This document shows positions 1-5,153 of a stretch of DNA of 11,004 nt, in pieces; positions within the stretch are counted from its first letter, which is position 1; each line of letters begins with the position of its first letter. Source of the stretch: Prevotella sp. (GTDB lineage Bacteria > Bacteroidota > Bacteroidia > Bacteroidales > Bacteroidaceae); NCBI GenBank assembly GCA_003483565.1, contig DMYZ01000269.1:18169-29172 (forward strand), in the 5' to 3' direction. A model generated the notes under the pieces. The model saw only the letters and a list, made by a program, of their open reading frames with translations, searched no databases and was not told where the DNA came from. A program made the translations under genes and the position numbers.

Positions 1-320
1 ACATTTCCAGTTTGTGACAAAATAACAGCAGCAAAACCCTTCGTATGACTAATACTAATATAGTAATCCTTCATGAATGGTTTGCCTGAAGGCTCATAAG
101 AGATCTCTGAAGAGTTTTCATCATGAGTCATATTAAATAAAAGAGCTCTGACCGATAAAAACTCTTTCTTCCTTACATCAGATTTATAGGTTCTATCAAG
201 AAATTCGCGGAACCGGGACAGATGAGGGAATAATAGATAATAATCATCTATCGCCTCATCTATTTTCCAAAGACCAAGGTGAACATGTTCCGAAAGGGAT
301 TTTATAAACAGTAAGGACAT
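1..320 (-). CDS. 4'-phosphopantetheinyl transferase superfamily protein, partial (C-terminal part lies outside the window)
   Basis: Enzymes of this family move the phosphopantetheine arm of coenzyme A onto a serine of acyl, peptidyl or aryl carrier proteins, in the cytoplasm. About 106 N-terminal codons are present; the frame is open to the left edge. Visible family features are a basic VRALL-type segment near residue 57, the YEPSGKP segment at 76-81 and the ISISHTKGFAAVIL segment at 88-101, which matches the SxSHT CoA-binding motif of Sfp-type enzymes. The metal-binding acidic motif and the WxxKEA motif would lie beyond the edge and cannot be checked. The ATG at 320 follows the gldE stop after only 3 bp (TAG-AGG-ATG), so translation is probably coupled to gldE. 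The family call is firm; whether it acts on fatty-acid ACP (AcpS role) or on a secondary-metabolite carrier cannot be told. Confidence 0.88.
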   Translation of the reverse strand, partial: MSLLFIKSLSEHVHLGLWKIDEAIDDYYLLFPHLSRFREFLDRTYKSDVRKKEFLSVRALLFNMTHDENSSEISYEPSGKPFMKDYYISISHTKGFAAVILSQTGN

Positions 321-323
321 CCT

Positions 324-1643
324 CTAGGCTTTAATTTCTTGATGTACTATGACTTTCACTTTGCTGATCCTTCGCTCCTCAATTTCCATTACTTCAAAAG
401 AATAATTCTTATAATCCACTCTTTCATGCAAACTTAAAAAATCCCCCTTTAACTCAAGCAAAAGTCCCGCAATTGTATCAGCATCACCTTCCACATCATC
501 AAACTCATCATCATCTATTTTCAAAATCTTACAAAAATCACTCAACAGGGTCTTACCTTCAAAAAGATAAGTATTGTAATTGAGTTTAGTATAAAAATGC
601 TGTTCTTCATCATACTCATCATTAATCTCACCCACTATTTCTTCTAAAATATCTTCAAGTGTAACTATACCACTTGTGCCACCAAATTCATCAACGACAA
701 CAGCAATATGCACTTTATTTTCCTGAAATTCTCTCAACAAATCATCTATTTTCTTTGTTTCCGGTACAAAATAGGGAGGACGAATAAGACTTTGCCAACG
801 GAAATTTGTATTTTTTGATAAATGGGGAAGAAGGTCCTTTATATAAAGAATACCCCTTATATGATCTGTATCATCCTGATAAACAGGAATTCTACTATAA
901 TTATTTTCAACGATACACTGAAGAACATCCTCAAAAGAAGATTTGATATCAAGATCGAAAATGTCCTGACGACTAGTCATCACTTCTTTGGCTGTCTCAT
1001 CGCCAAACCGGATTATACCTTGTAACATACTCTGTTCATCCTTGATATCATCCTTATCCGTCAACTGCAATGCCTGCTCTAAATCATCCACACTCAATTG
1101 CCGATCCCCCTTCGGTACAGCCTTTCCCGCAATAATGCTGCTACGCATCAATAAAGTCTCTAATGGCCAAAGAAGCATACGAAGAGCTAAAATACCATTC
1201 ACTGCAAAGCGACAAAACTTTAACGAATTTTGGCGACAATACATTTTAGGCATTATTTCACCAAAAAGAAGAAGAAGAAAGGTCAGAAGTACTGTAATGC
1301 AAAGAAACTTCATCCATTCTACATTAAATTCTATTAACCTGACAAAGATATAGTTACAGAGCATTATTATGGTTACATTAACAAAATTGTTTGTAATCAA
1401 GATTGTAGCCAAAGTTCTCTCTGAGTCATTTCGCAGCATGCAAATTTTTTTATCTGCAGTTGTCTTTTTCTCATCAAGTTCATCTATATCTTCAGGAGAC
1501 AGACTAAAAAAGGAAATTTCTGATCCACTGGCATATCCGGAACATAAAAGTAATATAGCAGCAATAATAGCTGCTACAACAACCCCAAATGTAGGTTTAT
1601 ATACTGTTAAGAGTCCTAACTGTAATAAAATATCTATTTCCAA
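324..1643 (-). CDS. gldE: GldE: CNNM/CBS/CorC-type integral membrane protein, gliding-motility-associated
   Basis: A 439-residue inner-membrane protein of the HlyC/CorC (CNNM) family. Order of parts: hydrophobic segments at about 15-37, 79-103, 110-130 and 141-162 form the DUF21/CNNM membrane domain, with the SGSEISFFS motif at 39-47 and the GEIMPK motif at 128-133; two CBS repeats follow at about 219-275 and 285-340 (VDEFGGTSGIVTLEDILEEIVGEI region); a C-terminal CorC/HlyC domain covers about 355-437. Relatives move or regulate divalent cations such as magnesium. The GldE name comes from gliding Bacteroidota, but the gene is also kept in non-gliding gut species, so a motility role is not implied. 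The start is unusual: position 1643 is TTG, there is no ATG before residue 69, and translation must begin before the first membrane segment. It lies 15 bp after ssb and 3 bp before the transferase gene. Confidence 0.9.
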   Translation of the reverse strand: MEIDILLQLGLLTVYKPTFGVVVAAIIAAILLLCSGYASGSEISFFSLSPEDIDELDEKKTTADKKICMLRNDSERTLATILITNNFVNVTIIMLCNYIFVRLIEFNVEWMKFLCITVLLTFLLLLFGEIMPKMYCRQNSLKFCRFAVNGILALRMLLWPLETLLMRSSIIAGKAVPKGDRQLSVDDLEQALQLTDKDDIKDEQSMLQGIIRFGDETAKEVMTSRQDIFDLDIKSSFEDVLQCIVENNYSRIPVYQDDTDHIRGILYIKDLLPHLSKNTNFRWQSLIRPPYFVPETKKIDDLLREFQENKVHIAVVVDEFGGTSGIVTLEDILEEIVGEINDEYDEEQHFYTKLNYNTYLFEGKTLLSDFCKILKIDDDEFDDVEGDADTIAGLLLELKGDFLSLHERVDYKNYSFEVMEIEERRISKVKVIVHQEIKA

Positions 1644-1658
1644 GTCAAATATTAATAA

Positions 1659-2081
1659 TTAAAAAGGCAATTCTTCTTGACCTTCTCCTTTCGGATGAGT
1701 AATAGCTGATGGAGACGATTCTTCATGCTTAGGCTGATCTTGCCCGGATAAGACGGAGCCCGAAAGCATCTCCATATTGTCTACAATAATTTCAGTAACA
1801 TTATGATGTCTCCCCTGCTGGTCATTGTAATTGCGATACCTTAGCCTACCTTCTATATAAAGTTTTTCACCCTTATGAACATATTTTTCGACGACCTTAG
1901 CTAATCCTCGATAGAATACAAGGTTATGCCAATCTGTATGATCCGGCACTTTTGTCCCATTCTGAAGCGTATATCCTCTCTCTGTTGTAGCAAGAGAGAC
2001 TTGAGCCACAGATTGGTCTGCATCATAATAATGAATGTCAGGATCTTTTCCGACATTGCCAATAAGCATCACTTTATTCAT
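1659..2081 (-). CDS. ssb: Single-stranded DNA-binding protein
   Basis: A 140-residue SSB that coats single-stranded DNA in replication, recombination and repair. The OB fold spans about residues 1-108: it opens with MNKVMLIGNVGKDPD, has the WHNLVFYRGLA strand-helix region at 51-61 and the GEKLYIEGRLRYRNY segment at 71-85. A flexible linker rich in Ser, Pro, Gln and Gly follows (109-133). The last residues, GQEELPF, are the acidic tip with the terminal Pro-Phe that binds SSB partner proteins. Length is slightly below that of the E. coli protein because the linker is short. The ATG at 2081 is the family start. The gene sits 6 bp after the unknown upstream gene and 15 bp before gldE, an arrangement that suggests one mRNA. 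Confidence 0.95.
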   Translation of the reverse strand: MNKVMLIGNVGKDPDIHYYDADQSVAQVSLATTERGYTLQNGTKVPDHTDWHNLVFYRGLAKVVEKYVHKGEKLYIEGRLRYRNYNDQQGRHHNVTEIIVDNMEMLSGSVLSGQDQPKHEESSPSAITHPKGEGQEELPF

Positions 2082-2087
2082 TGAATA

Positions 2088-2642
2088 TTATCTCCAACGC
2101 CCCAAATATCTAAAATGGAAATTTTTGCCTTTAGATGAAGGAAATTGACTGCGATTATCCACACGCTCACGAAGATGCTCAACTATTCTGTTATAGCAAT
2201 CCTGCCCAGACATAGCCTTAACATCAGCTACAAAGTGTGTATCACGATATTCATGCTTGCCTGTAGCAGGAATCATGACAACACGCTTAAAATCAAGTTC
2301 ACCTTCATACCAACCAGCAGTTTCTTCTGTAAGACTTGTAGCTATAGGGTTATTCATTTCTTTATTTTCTTGACTATTATTATTTGTCGTTCCTCCTCTC
2401 ACAGCCTTTTTATCCTTAAAATCCTGCATAGTCTCAGCTGTAGTTTTTATAATAATAAAATAAACTCGGGAACGAACTTTATACTTCTTAGGAAAAAAGA
2501 TGTCATTATTCACATAATCACGAATATCAGCTTCCATATCTGCATCCAATCCTATTTCAGGAATAGAATGTAGGAAATCAAGTGCCTCATCAACATTATG
2601 CACCAATGTTTCTTTATCAAAATATCTTAAATATAAATTCAT
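2088..2642 (-). CDS. Conserved-looking hypothetical protein encoded between the tRNA cluster and ssb
   Basis: I do not recognise a named family. The protein has 184 residues, no signal peptide and no membrane segment, so it is probably cytoplasmic. It has two parts: an N-terminal portion (1-70) with an acidic stretch and the hydrophobic strand VYFIIIK at 60-66, and a C-terminal portion (about 110-184) with the ELDFKRVVMIPATGKHEY region and a strongly basic end (many Arg, Lys). Between them is an Asn/Gln-rich linker near 85-98. The frame stays open up to a TTG at 2729, but that extension lies inside tRNA-Gly; the ATG at 2642, with GGAGA about 14 bp upstream, is the credible start. It ends 6 bp before ssb, so the context suggests co-expression with ssb and possibly a nucleic-acid role, but that is inference only. 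Confidence 0.75.
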   Translation of the reverse strand: MNLYLRYFDKETLVHNVDEALDFLHSIPEIGLDADMEADIRDYVNNDIFFPKKYKVRSRVYFIIIKTTAETMQDFKDKKAVRGGTTNNNSQENKEMNNPIATSLTEETAGWYEGELDFKRVVMIPATGKHEYRDTHFVADVKAMSGQDCYNRIVEHLRERVDNRSQFPSSKGKNFHFRYLGRWR

Positions 2643-2670
2643 GTTTTTTGTGTATGTTTCTCCTAAAAAA

Positions 2671-2748
2671 GAGCGGAAAACGGGACTCGGACCCGCGACC
2701 TCGACCTTGGCAAGGTCGCGCTCTACCAACTGAGCTATTTCCGCAAAA
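2671..2748. repeat. Copy 1 of a 78-bp identical direct repeat containing tRNA-Gly(GCC)
   Basis: The 78 bp here match 3005-3082 with no difference by eye. The identity covers the whole tRNA-Gly gene plus two bases 3' of it and four A residues just 5' of it. The pair is in direct orientation, 334 bp apart start to start, and brackets the two tRNA-Leu genes. Confidence 0.9.
2672..2744 (-). tRNA. tRNA-Gly, anticodon GCC (copy 2 in transcription order)
   Basis: Read on the minus strand it folds as a 73-nt tRNA. The acceptor stem is GCGGAAA/TTTCCGC. The D arm holds AGTTGGTAGA. The anticodon arm is CGACC-TTGCCAA-GGTCG, giving GCC. The T arm has loop TCCGAGT. The discriminator base is U, as usual for bacterial tRNA-Gly. 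CCA is not encoded. It is identical to the copy at 3006-3078 and is the last tRNA before the protein genes. Confidence 0.97.
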
Positions 2749-2766
2749 CAAAATTAATATTACAAG

Positions 2767-2850
2767 TGAAGAGGAGGAGACTCGAACTCCCACGATACAA
2801 TTATCACTACCCCCTCAAAGTAGCGCGTCTACCAATTCCGCCACCTCTCC
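2767..2850 (-). tRNA. tRNA-Leu, anticodon GAG
   Basis: Minus-strand class II tRNA of 84 nt. The acceptor stem is GGAGAGG/CCTCTTC with one G-U pair. The D arm contains AATTGGTAGACGC. The anticodon arm is CTACT-TTGAGGG-GGTAG, giving GAG, which reads CUC and CUU. A long variable arm (TGATAATTGTATCGT) marks it as Leu. The T arm is GGGAG-TTCGAGT-CTCCT. The discriminator is A and no CCA is encoded. Confidence 0.96.
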
Positions 2851-2874
2851 AACAAGTAATCTTCCGAATAAAAG

Positions 2875-2956
2875 TGCCCAGAACAGGACTCGAACCTGCA
2901 CGTTGTGAAACACACGCACCTGAAACGTGCGCGTCTACCAATTCCGCCACCTGGGC
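2875..2956 (-). tRNA. tRNA-Leu, anticodon CAG
   Basis: Minus-strand class II tRNA of 82 nt. The acceptor stem is GCCCAGG/TCTGGGC. The anticodon arm is CACGT-TTCAGGT-GCGTG, giving CAG, which reads CUG. The variable arm is long (TGTTTCACAACGT) and the T arm is GCAGG-TTCGAGT-CCTGT. The discriminator is A and no CCA is encoded. It shares about 24 bp of acceptor-side and D-arm sequence with the Leu-GAG gene 24 bp downstream. Confidence 0.96.
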
Positions 2957-3004
2957 ATTTTTAAAGAAAAGAATTAAAACTTTTCCTTTTTATTCAAAAT
3001 ATCT

Positions 3005-3082
3005 GAGCGGAAAACGGGACTCGGACCCGCGACCTCGACCTTGGCAAGGTCGCGCTCTACCAACTGAGCTATTTCCGCAAAA
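3005..3082. repeat. Copy 2 of the 78-bp identical direct repeat containing tRNA-Gly(GCC)
   Basis: Matches 2671-2748 exactly by eye, in the same orientation. See the other copy for what the repeat contains. Confidence 0.9.
3006..3078 (-). tRNA. tRNA-Gly, anticodon GCC (copy 1 in transcription order)
   Basis: First tRNA of the cluster in the direction of transcription. Sequence and fold are identical to the copy at 2672-2744: acceptor GCGGAAA/TTTCCGC, anticodon loop TTGCCAA, discriminator U, no encoded CCA. Its 5' end directly follows a run of five T residues that closes a hairpin in the leader. Confidence 0.97.
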
Positions 3083-3100
3083 ACCCCTGTAAAACAGGAG
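3079..3100 (-). terminator. Terminator-like hairpin with U5 tract immediately before the first tRNA
   Basis: On the minus strand CTCCTGT (3100-3094), loop TTT, ACAGGGG (3090-3084) can form a 7-bp stem with one U-G pair. It is followed by TTTTT (3083-3079) and then the first base of tRNA-Gly. A second hairpin, GCATTT-AGAG-AAATGC (3115-3100), lies just upstream. The shape resembles a short intrinsic terminator or attenuator. It could limit tRNA transcription, stop read-through from nspC, or only be a processing structure. Confidence 0.4.
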
Positions 3101-3120
3101 CATTTCTCTAAATGCGGTTG

Positions 3121-3151
3121 CAAAGGTAAGGAATATTTTCGAACCCACAAA
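3121..3151 (-). promoter_or_regulatory. Promoter of the tRNA cluster
   Basis: On the minus strand TTTG (3151-3148), a 19-bp spacer and TACCTTTG (3128-3121) match the Bacteroides -33/-7 consensus. Predicted transcription start is about 3115-3117, some 37 bp before the first tRNA. Just upstream of the -33 box are long A and T tracts (about 3152-3183) that resemble an UP element, fitting a strong stable-RNA promoter. Confidence 0.7.
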
Positions 3152-3232
3152 CTTTTTCTCGTTTTTTTTCAAAAAAAATATTTTATCTTTTTCACTATTT
3201 TCAAAAAGGAAAAAAACATCTTTCTACTCATT

Positions 3233-4396
3233 TTAATCCATCCGATCACGGTAATCCTCATAACTATATTTACGAAGTATTTCCATATTGCCATCTAAAT
3301 GGACAATTCCTATTGAAGGATGAGTAATACCATTAAACATATTTGTCTTTACCGTAGTATAATGAAGCATATCTTCAAAAATAATATTTTCACCTATTTG
3401 TAATTCATGATCAAACTGCCAGTTACCCATAAAATCACCACTTAAACAAGAACATCCACCTAATCGATAAAGATGTTTCAAAATATTATTATTATTTTTC
3501 ACTATTTTAGCATCTCTTACTGTTGGCATATACGGCATCTCAAGACAATCAGGCATATGACAAGTAAAACTGACATTTAAAATCGCGGTACGGATACCAT
3601 TATCCTCAACAATATCTACAACCTGAGATACTAACGAACCTGTCTGCCAGCCAAAAGCGCTTCCTGGTTCCAGTATAATTTTCAAATTTGGATAACGTTG
3701 ACGAAATTCTTTCAATATTTCTATCAAAAGAGAAAGATCATATCCCTTACTTGTTATAAGGTGCCCGCCTCCAAAATTTATCCATTTCAACTGAGGAAAC
3801 CACTTAGCAAATTTATCTTCAATGTGCATCAACGTACGCTGAAAAACATCTGACCCACTTTCACAATGGCAATGGCAGTGGAAGCCTTCTATATCTGGAG
3901 GAAGTCTATCCGGAAGCTTATCAGCAGTTATTCCAAAACGAGATCCTGGTGCACAAGGATTATAAAGATCCGTATCTATTTCAGAATACTCAGGATTAAC
4001 ACGAAGACCAATACTAATATCAGGATTGTTTTTTATTACACGTTCATGATATCGAATATATTGCGACAGAGAATTGAAAGTAAGATGACTTGAATTTTCT
4101 GCTATATCATCAATTTCATAATCCGTATATCCAGGAGAAAAAGTATGAGCTTTACTGCCAAATTCCTCAAAAGCAAGACGAGACTCATAAAGAGAACTTG
4201 CAGTTGTAGCATGGATATATTCTCGAAATATCGGAAAAGTTTTCCACAAAGCATAAGCTTTAAAAGCCAGAATAATCTCTATATCAGCCTCACGAGCTAC
4301 GCCCGAAATCAATGCAAGATTGTTACGTAAACGCTGCTCTTCTAATATATAAATAGGATTATGAATCTGCTCAAAAGTGTTTAAATCAACTTTCAT
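3233..4396 (-). CDS. nspC: Carboxynorspermidine/carboxyspermidine decarboxylase
   Basis: A PLP enzyme of the alanine racemase-like fold (type III) that decarboxylates carboxynorspermidine or carboxyspermidine, the last step of the polyamine route that avoids S-adenosylmethionine decarboxylase. From the ATG at 4396 it has 387 residues, close to the usual family length. Visible features are the PLP-binding lysine in LAFKAYALW (Lys46), HCHCHCES at 173-180, the FGGGH phosphate-binding loop at 208-212, EPGSAFGW at 243-250, and GGCSCLSGD at 313-321 with the active-site cysteine. The frame can be extended to a GTG at 4444, but the -7 promoter box lies inside that extension, so the downstream ATG is preferred; an ATG at 4423 is also too close to the predicted transcript start. 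Its usual partner, the carboxynorspermidine dehydrogenase, is not in the window. Gene transcribed alone, divergent from the ThiE-like gene. Confidence 0.93.
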   Translation of the reverse strand: MKVDLNTFEQIHNPIYILEEQRLRNNLALISGVAREADIEIILAFKAYALWKTFPIFREYIHATTASSLYESRLAFEEFGSKAHTFSPGYTDYEIDDIAENSSHLTFNSLSQYIRYHERVIKNNPDISIGLRVNPEYSEIDTDLYNPCAPGSRFGITADKLPDRLPPDIEGFHCHCHCESGSDVFQRTLMHIEDKFAKWFPQLKWINFGGGHLITSKGYDLSLLIEILKEFRQRYPNLKIILEPGSAFGWQTGSLVSQVVDIVEDNGIRTAILNVSFTCHMPDCLEMPYMPTVRDAKIVKNNNNILKHLYRLGGCSCLSGDFMGNWQFDHELQIGENIIFEDMLHYTTVKTNMFNGITHPSIGIVHLDGNMEILRKYSYEDYRDRMD

Positions 4397-4424
4397 TATA
4401 TAACCTATATCATTTTTATTCATG

Positions 4425-4432
4425 CAAAGATA
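4425..4432 (-). promoter_or_regulatory. -7 promoter element of nspC
   Basis: TATCTTTG on the minus strand matches TAnnTTTG exactly. The predicted transcript start, about 4418-4421, leaves a leader of about 22-25 nt before the ATG at 4396. No clear -33 TTG is found at the right spacing; that position overlaps the -33 box of the divergent gene. Confidence 0.6.
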
Positions 4433-4452
4433 GCTTTTTATCACCGATAATA

Positions 4453-4483
4453 TTGCTTATTTCTCAGATTTTTTATACTTTTG
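4453..4483 (+). promoter_or_regulatory. Promoter of the ThiE-like gene (and probably prs)
   Basis: TTG at 4453-4455, a 20-bp spacer and TACTTTTG at 4476-4483 match the Bacteroides -33/-7 pattern. The predicted start is near 4488, leaving a leader of roughly 15-18 nt before the ATG at 4506. Confidence 0.65.
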
Positions 4484-4505
4484 CAAAAGAAAAAAAATAC
4501 AGACG

Positions 4506-5114
4506 ATGAAGCTCGTAATCATGACTAAATCCACATTTTTTGTGGAAGAAGACAAAATACTTACCACGCTCTTTGAAGAGGGAATGGACAGTCTGCATCT
4601 ATACAAGCCCGAAACATCCCCTATGTATTCAGAAAGATTGTTATCTTTGTTATCAGAAGACTACTATCGGAAAATCATTGTCCACGACCATTTTTATCTA
4701 AAAGAAGAATATAACCTGGGGGGTATTCATCTTGATTCTTCTGATGCGCAACTGCCACAAGGCTATAATGGCCACTTCAGCAGGACATGCACAAAACTAG
4801 AAGAATTAAAAGACTCAAAAAAGAAAGCTAATTATATTTTTCTCAAGAATGTTTTTGACAATAAAGAAATGCCAAACAACAAACATTCATTTACAATGAA
4901 TGAACTTGAAGATGCTGCCTCAAAGGGACTTATAGATAAAAAAGTCTATGCGATGGGAGGTGTTGGTCTGGACAACCTGCGTGTTGCCAAAGACCTTGGT
5001 TTTGGAGGTGTTGTAATCTGCAAAGACCTCTGGAATAAGTTTGACATTCCATCACAGACTGACTATAAAGAACTCATCCTGCATTTTGAAAAACTTAAAA
5101 AAGCAATAGGATAA
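4506..5114 (+). CDS. ThiE/TenI-like TIM-barrel protein, substrate uncertain
   Basis: A 202-residue cytoplasmic protein with the thiamine-phosphate synthase/TenI fold. Supporting segments are the start MKLVIMTK (first strand), GGIHLDSSD at 72-80 (equivalent to the GVHLGQxD strand-loop), SRTCTKLEE at 92-100 (equivalent to the IGxSxH region), YAMGGVGLDN at 148-157 (the A-IGGI-N loop) and GFGGVVI at 165-171 (phosphate-loop strand). Two hallmarks of true ThiE look absent: the Gln of LGQxD is replaced by Ser, and the GPxFPTxTK pyrophosphate segment is replaced by YIFLKNVFDNKE (110-121). It may therefore be a TenI-like aminohydrolase or another function, although annotation as thiamine phosphate synthase would be expected. 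It precedes prs by 39 bp with no terminator, so the two are probably co-transcribed. No other thi gene is nearby. Confidence 0.78.
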   Translation: MKLVIMTKSTFFVEEDKILTTLFEEGMDSLHLYKPETSPMYSERLLSLLSEDYYRKIIVHDHFYLKEEYNLGGIHLDSSDAQLPQGYNGHFSRTCTKLEELKDSKKKANYIFLKNVFDNKEMPNNKHSFTMNELEDAASKGLIDKKVYAMGGVGLDNLRVAKDLGFGGVVICKDLWNKFDIPSQTDYKELILHFEKLKKAIG

Positions 5115-5153
5115 AATACACACTTTTAATACATATATCTAAACGCTAAAGTA

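Noticed and set aside
822..1662. Three plus-strand open frames opposite gldE
   Set aside because: Antisense shadows of a well-supported gene, with no ribosome site, promoter or recognisable protein features.
1641..2081. A natural SSB-GldE fusion
   Set aside because: The ssb frame ends with the canonical acidic ELPF tip and a TAA stop, so the shared frame is most likely accidental.
2749..2756. TAATTTTG on the minus strand just before the second tRNA-Gly, as a separate promoter
   Set aside because: It matches TAnnTTTG, but there is no TTG at 19-21 bp upstream (that point lies inside tRNA-Leu) and the spacer is AT-rich, so chance is the better explanation.
2582..3092. Two plus-strand open frames of 108 codons each crossing the tRNA cluster
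   Set aside because: They are antisense to the tRNAs; the repeated peptide in both comes from the duplicated tRNA-Gly, not from a protein repeat.
2990..3172. Minus-strand open frame of 60 codons over tRNA-Gly and its promoter
   Set aside because: It covers a complete tRNA, its leader and promoter; no family features and a low-complexity start.
3160..3210. A/T-only inverted repeats downstream of nspC as a terminator
   Set aside because: The stems are made only or almost only of A-T pairs with large loops; an UP-element-like role upstream of the tRNA promoter fits better.
4397..4444. N-terminal extension of nspC to a GTG at 4444
   Set aside because: The TATCTTTG promoter box lies inside the extension, and family members start close to the MKVDLN position.
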